56,536 nucleotides of DNA, taken from the NCBI GenBank assembly GCA_004293935.1, contig RDZH01000020.1, forward strand, positions 1 to 56,536, written 5' to 3'. Made by a program: the position numbers and the translations under genes. This DNA comes from Alphaproteobacteria bacterium. GTDB taxonomy: Bacteria > Pseudomonadota > Alphaproteobacteria > Rickettsiales > UBA998. This document shows positions 1-10,228 of this stretch, one piece after another. How positions within the stretch are numbered: position 1 is the stretch's first letter; every line of letters starts with the position of its first letter. The notes under the pieces are model-generated. The model ran no database searches, had not been told where the DNA came from, and was given only the letters and a program-made list of their open reading frames with translations.

Positions 1-99
1 AATGTGGGAATTAGCTCGCCTCTAATGGCACTATAAACCACGACTCCGCACATCTATACGCAGAAAAATGTAATTATCGCCGTTGATAGAGCTGCCCAT

Positions 100-258
100 A
101 AGAGTGTCATCGCTCTCACCACCCCTCCTGAGATATGAATGGCTTACTCTCCCGCCTGCGGGGGAGCATAAGACCGAATGCATAGCGTGCAATATTGACA
201 TCATGTGAAGGGTGGCAAGATATAAAGAGTGTCATCTGTATATATAAAGAGTGTCATC
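100..258. repeat. Three copies of a 12-bp direct repeat around a palindromic element
   Basis: The string AAGAGTGTCATC occurs at 100-111, 225-236 and 247-258. The outer copies extend identically to 15 bp (100-114 and 247-261). They bracket the 106-bp repeat at 115-220, and the right copy contains the stop codon of the neighbouring HerA/YjgR gene. This looks like a target duplication made when the element inserted, followed by a small tandem duplication of about 22 bp. That origin is inference; the repeats themselves are read directly. Confidence 0.7.
115..220. repeat. 106-bp dispersed palindromic element, copy 1
   Basis: This segment is closely similar along its whole length to 12576-12682. 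Both begin CTCACCAC, share GAGATAT.AATGG, a C-run/G-run hairpin, CCGAATGCATAGCGTG, and end ATGTGAAGGGTGGCAAGA. The ends are partly complementary (ACCACCCCTCC against GAAGGGTGG), so the unit can fold on itself. No coding potential was seen. It lies downstream of the YjgR-like gene. It is best described as a small non-autonomous or REP-like element of unknown family. Confidence 0.75.
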
Positions 259-1723
259 GCTTCAATAATGCCCCAAGGATACCGCGTACTAACTGCTTGG
301 TCACCGTTGTTCCCACTTCACGGATTACCTGCTTGGCTATCTGTTCACCCAAACTTGCGGTAGGACGTGGTGCAGCTTTTGCTTTGGATGGTGGTTTTGG
401 TAATGGGGCGCGTGCGCTTGTTCCCCATAGATTATCCGATTCTGTGCGCGATTGTTGCATACGTGTCTGCAACATCTCACTGGCGGATTCACGGTTTAGA
501 GCCTCCTCATAGACTCCTGCAATCGGACTCATCTTCAGCACTTCTGCCCGTTCTTGGCTCGTGATCGCTCCCACTCTTGAGGATACAGGGCGCATCAAAC
601 AACGCTGCACCATGGATGGCACTCCGCCTTCTTCAAGCACAGATACCAACGCCTCCCCCACAGCAAGTTGCGTTATCACCTCCTCGGTATCAAAAGCGGC
701 ATTGGTACGGAAGGATTGCGCTGCTGCTTTGAGCATTTTTTGATCAGCGGGAGTATAGGCACGTAGCGCATGTTGGATACGGTGCGCTAATTGCCCTAAG
801 ATAGCATCGGGTACATCGGCTGGATTTTGCGTGACAAAATAGACTCCCACCCCTTTTGAGCGAATGAGACGCACTAATTGTTCAATTTTATCCACTAATG
901 TTTTTGGAGCATCATCAAACAATAGATGCGCCTCATCAAAAAAGAATACCAGTTTGGGCTTTTCCACATCACCAATTTCAGGTAGTTCCTCGAATAGTTC
1001 TGAAAGCATCCATAGCATGAAGGTTGCATAGAGTTTCGGTGATTGCATCAGCTTATCCGCTGCTAAAATATTCACTGCCCCTTCGCCGTTAGGTGCAAGA
1101 CGAATAAATTCAGACACCTCCAACGCAGGTTCACCAAAAAAATGCTTGCCCCCTGCTTGCTCTAGGGTAAGTAAGGAACGCTGTATAGCTGCAACCGATG
1201 CCGCACTCACATTGCCATAACGGGCAGAATATTCAGATGCGTTTTCAGATATATGCAGCAACATCGCACGCAAATCATCCATATCAATCAACAGTAACCC
1301 TTCTGCATCCGCCACTGCAAATACCACCTGCAAAACACCTGTTTGCGTATCATTCAATTCCAGCAAGCGCGCCAATAGCACCGGCCCCATCTCAGACATG
1401 GTGGTGCGCACAGGATGCCCCTGCTCACCATATACATCCCAAAAAATCACGGGAAATGAACGGTAGCTAGGTGTTATTCCTAAATCATCTGCACGCTTTT
1501 TGAAGGCAGGCTTTTCTTCTCCTGCGCGTGCCATGCCTGAAATATCGCCTTTAATATCAGCAATGAATACTGGCACACCCGCCATAGAAAAGGCTTCTGC
1601 CATGCCTTGCAACGTCACGGTTTTTCCCGTACCCGTTGCCCCTGCAATAATACCATGACGGTTGGCATAACGTAGCGTAATATGTTGTTGCGGATTGTTC
1701 CCGCCAAGATAAAGATGCGTCAT
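254..1723 (-). CDS. HerA/YjgR-type (DUF853) ATPase
   Basis: This 489-residue cytoplasmic P-loop ATPase belongs to the HerA-FtsK superfamily, DUF853/YjgR branch. The Walker A motif GATGTGKT is at residues 28-35 and a Walker B-like FFFDEAH has Asp263 and Glu264. The family is predicted to be a DNA-pumping ATPase, but the cellular role of the YjgR branch is not established. I chose the ATG at 1723 because an AAAAGGGA ribosome site lies just upstream and the protein then starts MTHLYLGG. A longer open frame reaches 1870 but would overlap pbpC and add residues of no family resemblance. The C-terminal tail after about residue 410 is Ala/Pro/Lys-rich, as in relatives. It is the last gene of the glnB-macroglobulin-pbpC run. 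Its stop codon lies inside a short repeat next to a palindromic element, so the extreme C-terminus may have been altered by insertion. Confidence 0.85.
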   Translation of the reverse strand: MTHLYLGGNNPQQHITLRYANRHGIIAGATGTGKTVTLQGMAEAFSMAGVPVFIADIKGDISGMARAGEEKPAFKKRADDLGITPSYRSFPVIFWDVYGEQGHPVRTTMSEMGPVLLARLLELNDTQTGVLQVVFAVADAEGLLLIDMDDLRAMLLHISENASEYSARYGNVSAASVAAIQRSLLTLEQAGGKHFFGEPALEVSEFIRLAPNGEGAVNILAADKLMQSPKLYATFMLWMLSELFEELPEIGDVEKPKLVFFFDEAHLLFDDAPKTLVDKIEQLVRLIRSKGVGVYFVTQNPADVPDAILGQLAHRIQHALRAYTPADQKMLKAAAQSFRTNAAFDTEEVITQLAVGEALVSVLEEGGVPSMVQRCLMRPVSSRVGAITSQERAEVLKMSPIAGVYEEALNRESASEMLQTRMQQSRTESDNLWGTSARAPLPKPPSKAKAAPRPTASLGEQIAKQVIREVGTTVTKQLVRGILGALLKR

Positions 1724-1745
1724 CGCTATATTCCCTTTTATGTAA

Positions 1746-3908
1746 TCATCGTACCATAAACTGATGTGATGGCGTTGTAAAGCCCCCTGCGACATGCGCT
1801 TGCACCCTATGCTCTCCACGTTGCAACGACCAAAGCCATGATGCGCCGTGCGTGTTGTGTGCAACACCATCTACCACCCATGTGACTTCTGCATCCTTTG
1901 CAACACCTGCCAAGCGCATCTCAAATGCTTGATGCTGCTGTGGAATATGCGGATCGAGTGCTAAACGTAATCCATGCGACGGGCGTTCAATAAATGGCGT
2001 GAAGGGAGTCTTATCCACCTGATAGGGTGCATCCCGCGTGCCTTGTACAAAATATTCTGTACGTGTGGCACATTTTGCATCCCCACGTTGCAATGCATCC
2101 ACATCCGCACATATCTCACGCTGCACCAAATGTGGGCTTAATTCTAGCGGAGCAGAAGGCTCATTATGCATCACTGCATGAACTAATGAACGTAATGCCA
2201 AAGCTGCCCCGTGTGATCCCGTTACACCATCCATCGGACGATAATCCGCATTACCCATCCATACCCCAATCACATAATGATGATTATACGCCACCGCCCA
2301 TGCATCACGATAATTGGTTGATGTTCCTGTTTTAACGGCGGTTTGCATGGGAAAATTCAAGATGCTAGACGTGCCAAACTCCCATGAACGCGCCCACGGA
2401 TCGGAAAGTATATGCCCCATTAGGGATGCCACTTCTCTTGAATAAATCGCCTGCCCTGCTGCTAACGGTTCATCACGCAGCACGCGTAGCTTTTGCACCA
2501 CCCCATGTTGCGGGAAGGTGGCATAGGCTTGCACTAAATCCAGCAAGCTAATTTCGCCATTGCCTAGTGCGAGACCCTCATCATAAAAATCATAGGGCTT
2601 TGTCAAACTATTGAACCCTAAACGCCGTAATAATGCAAGATATGCTTTGGGTGTCACAAACTGAATGGTGCGCACCGCAGGTATATTCAACGAATTGGCA
2701 AGTGCCATGCGTAAAGGGACTTTGCCATAATGCAAACGGCTATAATTGCGCACATGATGCAACCCTGTTCCAACATTATCCGCATAGGGGGCATCATCAA
2801 GCAATGTCGCTGCCGTCCAGCCTTTGTGCAATGCAGCGGCATAGAGAAACGGCTTAAGCACTGATCCTGCTTGCCGTGGCGTAGTGACCATATCCAAGGC
2901 GCATCCTGCTTTGTTAGGATGTTCCTCGCATCCCTCGCCGATGGATACCCATGCACGGACTTCACGCGTGCGATGATCCAGCACCAAAGCTGCTGCATGA
3001 TCCACCTTACGGTGCGCCAATGATGCGAGCCTTTGCGCTAAAATCTCATAGGTTGCTTGCTGCATGGTTGCATCAAGCGTTGTCGTGATTGCCTCAGATG
3101 ATGAAGCATAAGGCATCGTATGCTTGCGTATAAACGCCATCATATGATGCGCATCCACAGGGGGAAGAGGCGGTTGTAATTCCCATGCATAGGATGTAAG
3201 GCTATGCAGTGTTTCATTCGTCATCATCCCGCGATCTACCATACGCTGCGCTAACCGCCCTATTGCCCCTTCAATCGAGACCGCATCATGATAGAGATCA
3301 TAGGCAGATGGAGCGCGTACCAACACCACAAGTGCAAGCATCTCTTTTGGGGTAAGGGTATCAAGATCACGATTAAAATAATAGCGCGCTGCCTGCACCA
3401 CCCCGCGTCGCTGCGCTGCATAGGGTACTTGATTCAGATAAAATTCCATTATTTCGCTTTTGCTTAAACGCTGCTCCAGCATCACCGCCTCAATGCCTTC
3501 CATCCATTTTGCCCATAGGGTACGGCTTCTGGGATGAAGCATCCGTACCACTTGCTCAGTGATGGTACTCGCACCCCGTCCATGCGTTCCTTGCGTCACA
3601 CGCTGCAGCAATGCATGAAGGCGCGCCCGCCAATCGACCCCATGATGATCATAAAAACGCTTATCTTCTGAAATCACAAACGCATCACGCATCAACCGTG
3701 GAATATGATGCCATGCAGTGCGATTATGCCTATTCCACTGATCATGATAATGGTAGGATAATGGTTCACCATGCCTATCCCGCATTTGCACACGATGCGG
3801 AGCATAGCGCACCTGCTGATAGGATAGATACGGATCACGATAGGCATAGAGGGTGGCGCATAGCACCATCACCACCATGATGATTGCACTACGCAACACC
3901 CATTTCAT
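1746..3908 (-). CDS. pbpC: Penicillin-binding protein 1C (glycosyltransferase/transpeptidase)
   Basis: This 720-residue class A PBP is anchored by an N-terminal membrane segment (about residues 5-23). It has a family 51 glycosyltransferase domain (catalytic Glu81 in EDKRFYDH, then the RGASTITEQ motif), a transpeptidase domain with SxxK at Ser349-Lys352, SLN at 406-408 and KTGTS from Lys526, and a C-terminal PBP1C-specific domain from about residue 630. It would polymerise and cross-link peptidoglycan at the inner membrane. Its ATG overlaps the stop of the macroglobulin gene (ATGA), so the two are probably translationally coupled. PBP1C and bacterial alpha-2-macroglobulin are a known conserved pair thought to repair the wall while trapping invading proteases. 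All catalytic motifs are intact. Confidence 0.95.
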   Translation of the reverse strand: MKWVLRSAIIMVVMVLCATLYAYRDPYLSYQQVRYAPHRVQMRDRHGEPLSYHYHDQWNRHNRTAWHHIPRLMRDAFVISEDKRFYDHHGVDWRARLHALLQRVTQGTHGRGASTITEQVVRMLHPRSRTLWAKWMEGIEAVMLEQRLSKSEIMEFYLNQVPYAAQRRGVVQAARYYFNRDLDTLTPKEMLALVVLVRAPSAYDLYHDAVSIEGAIGRLAQRMVDRGMMTNETLHSLTSYAWELQPPLPPVDAHHMMAFIRKHTMPYASSSEAITTTLDATMQQATYEILAQRLASLAHRKVDHAAALVLDHRTREVRAWVSIGEGCEEHPNKAGCALDMVTTPRQAGSVLKPFLYAAALHKGWTAATLLDDAPYADNVGTGLHHVRNYSRLHYGKVPLRMALANSLNIPAVRTIQFVTPKAYLALLRRLGFNSLTKPYDFYDEGLALGNGEISLLDLVQAYATFPQHGVVQKLRVLRDEPLAAGQAIYSREVASLMGHILSDPWARSWEFGTSSILNFPMQTAVKTGTSTNYRDAWAVAYNHHYVIGVWMGNADYRPMDGVTGSHGAALALRSLVHAVMHNEPSAPLELSPHLVQREICADVDALQRGDAKCATRTEYFVQGTRDAPYQVDKTPFTPFIERPSHGLRLALDPHIPQQHQAFEMRLAGVAKDAEVTWVVDGVAHNTHGASWLWSLQRGEHRVQAHVAGGFTTPSHQFMVR

Positions 3909-6900
3909 GGTTGCTCACTCGCTCTAATATGCACTTGTTCACCCGCACTTTTTCCATAGGTTTCAGCGTGATACATCTCTTCTACGTGCAGTGGCGGAGC
4001 ATGGAATGTGCCTGCTGCAATCGCATATGCGGTGTAGGACAGATGATAATTCCCCGCACTCGCATGATCCGCATAAAAACGTGCGAATTGATGTGTCAAT
4101 TCTTGATGATAAAAGCCCCAGCGTGAACGCTCCAAAGAGTTCCACTCTTTGTGCTTATGCCACCATGCCCCTTTTGCCGCCTTAAACGTACCAGTCGCAT
4201 CATGCGCATCCACCACAGATGCGGTATGTAATTGCGTATTGATCGGCTCAAGCCCTGCTACCATTGGGTCATCCACCACCACATAATAGCGATCGGTGGG
4301 AAGGGTAAGATACATATCCACGCGCACTAAATCCCCTTGTTTAATTTCAGCGGAAGATGCCAGCAACTCCCACACATCCCCACGCTTGACGCTATATTCA
4401 CGATGCACCTCAAACCCTGCATTCACCGCATCTATTTTTTCTTCGCGTGTGGCATAGTGCAACTGCGCCGTATAATAGCTACGCCCTGTGCCTTGTGTTG
4501 CAATCTTTAGTGACGCGGGTGAATTTATATCGTTTTTGGTGAATGCATGAACGATATTCAGCGGTTCATCAGCAACTTTTTCAAATAGTGCTTCGCCAAT
4601 GACGTTGCCTTGTACCATCGCACTAACGGTGGTATGGATTCCTTCACGCTCATAATATTTCGCATAATCCGCCATCGCGCTTAAACATGCGGCATGTTCC
4701 TGCGTGCTTTTATAAGATTTTGGCTGCTGATATGCCTTGAGAATCCCGCGCACTAACGGTTGCACCATATCGTGCAACTCCTCTTTATGCGTAGCATTCT
4801 GCTCCCATGCCACAAGGTGCGATACCAAAACGCATTGATCGCGCAATGGGGATGCCAGCACGCGCCACGCTATGGTATCATCCTGCGCACGCACCTGTAG
4901 CACGCCACTATCATGATGCAGATGCGAACCTATGCGATCCATGCCGTCCTTAAACTGCTTCGTAAACGCTGCTTCACCTGCCAATACATCGTTAAAATAA
5001 ATCTGCCCAACAAGCAACATCTGTGAGGCATGAGTGCGCAATCGTTCTGCCTGCGCTTTGTCGGCTTTGTCGGTTGTATGATGGTGCGCTAATGCAGAAA
5101 GAGCCATTGCCCGTACAGTGGAAAGCACGTTCAGATCATAGCCTTCTTCGGTAGGGGCATGACGCAACAATTCTTCAAGATAGCCATGTAGCTTGGTTTC
5201 CACTTGTTCAGGGATAGTATAACCTGCACGACGTAATCGCATAAAAGCATGAGCTGTATAAGCACTTAAATACGGATCAACATACGCATTTTCACCTACC
5301 CAAAATGCCATACCGCCATTGGGTGCTTGATAAGATGCAGCGCGATCAACGAAGGTTTGCGCTAAGGCGTGCGCTCCTTCCCACTGTACGGACTGCCCAA
5401 CATAGCTACGCAACTGATGATAGCTTGAGGCCGCTAATGCCTTAGAGATCGTCTGCTCCCAACATGAATAGCGATAATCGCGCATTTCACGGAATGCCTC
5501 ATGCATCCCCCCAAGCAAAGATGGGGATAGTTGCACATGTAGCTGCGATCCATCAAGAAGCGCATCTTTGGGGAGCAGCATCGGAATATCAACCGCATGT
5601 GGTGCTATGAGCGTACCCGCTTGCGCAGCAATATGCATCGAACGGCGTTTTTTAACTGGCAATCGATGAATCAGAGCATCCCCATCAAGCGCATCTTCAG
5701 CGCGCATGGTGATCGTGATACTACCTTCTTCATAATCCCGTTGTTGTGGAAGCAATCCCGCTTCTATAGGTACGGAATGCGTCGTGCGCCCATACGGCGC
5801 AAGCGTGATCTGCTCTTTTTTAGTAACGGAGCGCATCACATCGCCATTCACCTCAACCTCAAGATTCAAGGTACGCGTCTTATCCATGCGGTTGACGATG
5901 CTAAAACTTAATGCTGCTTTATCGCCTTCCATCAAATAATTCGACATAGCTGGGCGAATCTCAGTCGGTTGCGTCACGCTAAATTGCGCCTCGCCCAAGC
6001 CCATTTTATCGCTCGGTGTCCATGCCATCGCAAGAACGCGCCATCCTGTGAGGTTATCGGGCAGCGTAAATTGTGCCGTGGCATTGCCCAACTCATCGGC
6101 GCGTAACGCGGGATTCCAATAGCTCACAAAACGCATTAATGAGCGCATCGACATATCAACACCGCCATCCCCACCCGCATTCACGCCTTTTTTCTCAAAT
6201 GAGTGCCGCCCCACCATACGCATCAGAGTACTAAAATTGCGCACATCAAGGCTACCAAGCGCGAATAAACCTCGGTTCGGGTTGAAATAATTCACGCCGT
6301 CTTTCACTAAATCCAAAACCGCTTCATCCAGCACTACCACTGCAAATTGAATGGGTTCTTTCGCGGTTTTATGTTCCGCATGTAGTTGCAACGTCACTTC
6401 CTCACGTGGTTTATAGTGCGATTTATCGGCAGTTGCTTGGATGTTCAACAATTTCTCGCTATCTTCCACTTCCACCGTCACATAGCCTGATTTGAAGGTT
6501 GGTTTGCCTAAATCAATCTGCCCCTCAATAGGGTGATGTTCAATCGGTTTATCCACCCGTGGAGAGCTGACAATCACGGACAAATAAAATCCCGGAATGT
6601 GATCGGCAGTAATGGGAAACTCAATCACGGGCGCGCTTTCATCCAATGTGCGGGTAAATTGATCAATCACCCCATAGCGTTCCACTGTGATCCATGCTTG
6701 CCCTTTTGGGTATGGATTTTTAATCATGTAGCGGGCTATATCACCTACTTTATAAGACTTCCTCTCGGGGATGATTTCTAATGCATGTTCATTATTACTG
6801 TTCCATGCCACATAATCACCACCACCCGCATACACATAGGCAATGGTTTGATGCTCGCGCCCCTGCGCATCGCGTACCTTTGCCACCACACGATAATAGC

Positions 6901-9838
6901 CTGCTTGTTGCGGAGTAAAATTGCAACTTCCTGCATCTTCTGTGGACTCCGCCTCGCATGTATCCTGCACGTTCCATGCCGTGTTATATTCATCCAAATA
7001 TACATTACCTGCGCTTTTCACCTTGGCAATCTTCACTTCTTCGCGCATAAATTCAAGATGTATCTTAGCACCTGCCTGAGGTGCGCCCTTGGCATCCACC
7101 ACGACATAATGGATCGGGCTTGCAACTCCCGCCTGCCACATCCATTGATCATTGCGCAATCCCACAAAACGATCTACGCCAGCATAGGGTTTATGGCTGC
7201 GCGTGGTGATATATGCCCCGCGTTCATCCTGCACGGCAGATTCAAACAGCAAACGTCCATAATAGATGCTTTCTTCGGGGGCTGTGAACGAGGTATGATA
7301 GACCCCTTTCGCATCTAACTTATCTTCTTTCTTAAAAATTTCCTTATGATTAATGTGATTATGCGCACTATCAAAGGTAAAATTCTTTGCTTTTGGATGG
7401 AGCGCATCAAAGGGTTGCGATTCCAAAATTGCCGTCACACGCACCGGTGCATTCGGCACAGTCCCACCACCATGCATGATTGCATGGCTTTCGATGTTCA
7501 CTTGTTCTCCCGCACGGAATAATTCGCCTTGCACTTCTTGGCGCACTTTGAACGGTGCCGGCGTGAAATCGCTCACCAGAACTTTCATCGGAAACCATGT
7601 ATATTTGCCCTTCACTCCCTGCCCTTGCGCATAATATTCATAGCGATCTTCGCGGTGCTTTGCCGCATTGGAAGTAAGGCGGAACTGATACCATCCCATC
7701 GCGGATTTTTTGGGAAGCGTGACACTGCCTGATGCCGTGCCGAAATCATCCAAGGTGATTTTTGTGTGTTTATGCACCACTTTGCCCGTAGGATCAATCA
7801 TTTCAAGTAGATACAATGCCTTAGGTGGCGCAACCAATGTGCGGTTATCTTGCTGACGTACCACGATCTGATAATCAATTTTATCGCCTGCACGATATAT
7901 CCCTTGGGGTGTATATCCCCATGCACGCATATGCCCATAACGCTCTTTCGGACGAGCATAGATGGATTCCCCCACACTACGATACGTATCCAACTCAAAT
8001 GATGCTTCAATCGGCAATATTGCCTTGCCTTGGCTGTGATCGACCATCACAAACATACGCGACGATAGCCCCCATAAATCATAGAAATGTTCATAAAGAT
8101 TCAATGTGGGATCAAACTCAGATGTTCCAGCCAAACTCGCTACCCCTGTAGCATCAGTTTGCGCCTGCGCGACTATCTTTGATGCTTCGTGCAGATTATG
8201 TAGGGTGTCATGTACCAAACGCACACGCGCACCTTCCACGGCTTTGCCCGTTGCCATATCCGTGACCCATACGCTACTAGAAAAATGCCCTATCTTGGCA
8301 TGTACCTGAAACGGAGTGACTTGTGCAAAAAGCTGATTATTTTGGTAATGCTTCCCTACCTCAGGGGTTGTCTTAAGCGTTCCTATCAACGCCCCACCTT
8401 GTTCCCCTACGAGCGATCGTATCTGCATCGGAATCGCAAATTGTTTGTTTTTGATCTTTGGGAAAGCATAATGATGCACGCTCGGTGCAGCATTTTTTGG
8501 TTGATGCACCAATCTATAATCTAATCGCACACTATCTAAATTATTCACATAGAGCGGTATATCGCTATCTATGGCTTTCTCAAGCACGGCTTCTCTATAC
8601 ATCAATTCAAAATTCGGTTTGCGATGATCGGTACGTAGTGTCATCGCTATAGGCGTATCAAGCGTGCGCCCAAATTCATCGCGCAAGCCTGTTGCGGGTT
8701 GATCAACAAATAGCCCAACAATCTTATGCCACACACGTTCCCACCATGGCACATCCGCACTTAGTGGCTCTTTGCTGCGTATCTGATAATCTGTTGCTGC
8801 TTTAATCCCTGCTGGTAACCATATATTATATTTGCGCCCTTCTTCATACGAAGAAGATAATTGTGAATAATCATCAAAATCCCCCCAAGGGTCTGCCCCA
8901 TTTTCCAGCACAATCGGCGGGGAAAACTGCATATGCTCCTTAATTTGCGATCGTTTCACAGGCGCACTAAATGATAATGCCGCACCGCGCATAGGGTTGC
9001 ACTGCTTCCATGTATCAGGCTTATCCGCCTCCATCAGCACTAAGTTCGCATCATCTTCATTGGTATAACACTGCACACCAAGAAAGCGCAATGCGGGGAA
9101 AGTACGAAATGCTAATATTGTACGCTCTACGGCACTTGGCACGCTACCATGAGCAGAGACTAACCCTGCTTTAAGTTTTAGCACCATCGGCGTATCTAGC
9201 GGCAATGGTCTCGCGGGCTTCACCCACCACACCGAACGCGCCTCTTGCCCCGATGCCGTGCGCACCAGCGTATCTTCTTCTGTGCCATCAGGAATGACAA
9301 CGCGCACATCATACTCATGCCTATGATGGTTCGTAGGTACAAATCTAAAACTTTTCTGCACGGATCGTCGCGTCACGGGCTGCGAAAAATGCACGCGCAC
9401 CAGCGGACGACCCTCCGCAAGCCATGTGGTGAAGGATGCATAATGCACATCAGGCAACACCGTAGTAAATTGATGCGTGATTGGCTGCTGTAATTTTGTT
9501 CCATCACGCGCAACAAATTCTGGCTTTATCTGCATTGTGTAACGTGTGGCTTGCTGCAATGGTGATGCTGCGGGAATCTGACATGCGAGCGTGTCGGTAT
9601 CCAACCATCGCCACTCACATGCAACCTTCGGTGTGATGGTGATGGGAATATCGGCAGTTGCACGATCCATGCTACCCAACTGCACCATCGTTTTATTGAA
9701 CTGCAACACAATCTGCGTTGATAATGCTGCATCTTCTCCTGCTGGCGTGATATTTTGAATGATCAACGGATCACTGGATGGTTGTGCATTAGCACAACAT
9801 GCTACCATCATGAAGATAATGCAGCATACTATCTTCAT
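3905..9838 (-). CDS. Bacterial alpha-2-macroglobulin (YfhM-like protease trap)
   Basis: This 1977-residue secreted protein is longer than typical YfhM proteins (about 1650). It has an N-terminal signal segment ending near ANAQ. A Cys pair at the cleavage region (MVACC) leaves open whether it is a lipoprotein or is cut by signal peptidase I. The thioester motif CWEQ starts at Cys1459, where most relatives have CLEQ, and is followed by the alpha-helical thioester domain. A bait-region/macroglobulin domain series fills the rest. Family members bind a protease covalently through the thioester after bait cleavage. The start overlaps the glnB stop (TTATGA) and the end overlaps pbpC, making a tight glnB-macroglobulin-pbpC unit. 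The extra length is mostly in the N-terminal half. Confidence 0.93.
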   Translation of the reverse strand: MKIVCCIIFMMVACCANAQPSSDPLIIQNITPAGEDAALSTQIVLQFNKTMVQLGSMDRATADIPITITPKVACEWRWLDTDTLACQIPAASPLQQATRYTMQIKPEFVARDGTKLQQPITHQFTTVLPDVHYASFTTWLAEGRPLVRVHFSQPVTRRSVQKSFRFVPTNHHRHEYDVRVVIPDGTEEDTLVRTASGQEARSVWWVKPARPLPLDTPMVLKLKAGLVSAHGSVPSAVERTILAFRTFPALRFLGVQCYTNEDDANLVLMEADKPDTWKQCNPMRGAALSFSAPVKRSQIKEHMQFSPPIVLENGADPWGDFDDYSQLSSSYEEGRKYNIWLPAGIKAATDYQIRSKEPLSADVPWWERVWHKIVGLFVDQPATGLRDEFGRTLDTPIAMTLRTDHRKPNFELMYREAVLEKAIDSDIPLYVNNLDSVRLDYRLVHQPKNAAPSVHHYAFPKIKNKQFAIPMQIRSLVGEQGGALIGTLKTTPEVGKHYQNNQLFAQVTPFQVHAKIGHFSSSVWVTDMATGKAVEGARVRLVHDTLHNLHEASKIVAQAQTDATGVASLAGTSEFDPTLNLYEHFYDLWGLSSRMFVMVDHSQGKAILPIEASFELDTYRSVGESIYARPKERYGHMRAWGYTPQGIYRAGDKIDYQIVVRQQDNRTLVAPPKALYLLEMIDPTGKVVHKHTKITLDDFGTASGSVTLPKKSAMGWYQFRLTSNAAKHREDRYEYYAQGQGVKGKYTWFPMKVLVSDFTPAPFKVRQEVQGELFRAGEQVNIESHAIMHGGGTVPNAPVRVTAILESQPFDALHPKAKNFTFDSAHNHINHKEIFKKEDKLDAKGVYHTSFTAPEESIYYGRLLFESAVQDERGAYITTRSHKPYAGVDRFVGLRNDQWMWQAGVASPIHYVVVDAKGAPQAGAKIHLEFMREEVKIAKVKSAGNVYLDEYNTAWNVQDTCEAESTEDAGSCNFTPQQAGYYRVVAKVRDAQGREHQTIAYVYAGGGDYVAWNSNNEHALEIIPERKSYKVGDIARYMIKNPYPKGQAWITVERYGVIDQFTRTLDESAPVIEFPITADHIPGFYLSVIVSSPRVDKPIEHHPIEGQIDLGKPTFKSGYVTVEVEDSEKLLNIQATADKSHYKPREEVTLQLHAEHKTAKEPIQFAVVVLDEAVLDLVKDGVNYFNPNRGLFALGSLDVRNFSTLMRMVGRHSFEKKGVNAGGDGGVDMSMRSLMRFVSYWNPALRADELGNATAQFTLPDNLTGWRVLAMAWTPSDKMGLGEAQFSVTQPTEIRPAMSNYLMEGDKAALSFSIVNRMDKTRTLNLEVEVNGDVMRSVTKKEQITLAPYGRTTHSVPIEAGLLPQQRDYEEGSITITMRAEDALDGDALIHRLPVKKRRSMHIAAQAGTLIAPHAVDIPMLLPKDALLDGSQLHVQLSPSLLGGMHEAFREMRDYRYSCWEQTISKALAASSYHQLRSYVGQSVQWEGAHALAQTFVDRAASYQAPNGGMAFWVGENAYVDPYLSAYTAHAFMRLRRAGYTIPEQVETKLHGYLEELLRHAPTEEGYDLNVLSTVRAMALSALAHHHTTDKADKAQAERLRTHASQMLLVGQIYFNDVLAGEAAFTKQFKDGMDRIGSHLHHDSGVLQVRAQDDTIAWRVLASPLRDQCVLVSHLVAWEQNATHKEELHDMVQPLVRGILKAYQQPKSYKSTQEHAACLSAMADYAKYYEREGIHTTVSAMVQGNVIGEALFEKVADEPLNIVHAFTKNDINSPASLKIATQGTGRSYYTAQLHYATREEKIDAVNAGFEVHREYSVKRGDVWELLASSAEIKQGDLVRVDMYLTLPTDRYYVVVDDPMVAGLEPINTQLHTASVVDAHDATGTFKAAKGAWWHKHKEWNSLERSRWGFYHQELTHQFARFYADHASAGNYHLSYTAYAIAAGTFHAPPLHVEEMYHAETYGKSAGEQVHIRASEQP

Positions 9839-10173
9839 AACGCATCTTCTCCCTCTTCACCTGTACGGATACGGATAATATTATCGACTGGGGATACAAA
9901 AATCTTACCATCGCCATAACGCCCTGTATAGGCGGCATCTTTGATTACTTTCACCATACGATCGACGTGATGATCTGCCACATAGACTTCAATTTTGACT
10001 TTGGGCAATAAATCAACCACATATTCTACCGAACGGGACATATCGCTACGACCTTTTTGTCGCCCATAGCCTTGCGCTTCAATAATGGTTAGCCCCTCAA
10101 CGCCTGCCTCTTGCAGTGCTTCCTTGACATCATCAAGCTTAAACGGTTTAATCACTGCCTCAATTTTTTTCAT
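9835..10173 (-). CDS. glnB: Nitrogen regulatory protein PII
   Basis: This 112-residue PII signal protein has exactly the family length when started at MKKIEAVIKPFKL. The open frame continues upstream to 10230 but those residues are not PII-like. The T-loop retains Tyr51 (in VEYVVD), the uridylylation site, although Tyr46 is replaced by Ser. The C-terminal signature DGKIFVSPVDNIIRIRTGE is intact. PII trimers sense ATP/ADP and 2-oxoglutarate and control nitrogen enzymes. It is unusual that the gene sits not beside glnA or amtB but overlaps an alpha-2-macroglobulin gene by 4 nt. I cannot separate GlnB from GlnK by sequence alone. Confidence 0.93.
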   Translation of the reverse strand: MKKIEAVIKPFKLDDVKEALQEAGVEGLTIIEAQGYGRQKGRSDMSRSVEYVVDLLPKVKIEVYVADHHVDRMVKVIKDAAYTGRYGDGKIFVSPVDNIIRIRTGEEGEDAL

Positions 10174-10228
10174 TGGGTATTCCATACGTTTGAAAAAATA
10201 ACGATTGCTTTTTAGGCAACAACGCGAC

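Noticed and set aside
6785-7318. A 177-codon plus-strand open frame within the macroglobulin gene.
   Set aside because: It is antisense to a strongly conserved coding region, has no ribosome site and no family resemblance; it is a shadow frame.
9835-10173. Loss of the uridylylation site in PII.
   Set aside because: A first look at the altered T-loop suggested a missing Tyr, but alignment by position shows Tyr51 retained; the changed residue is Tyr46, which is not the modified one.
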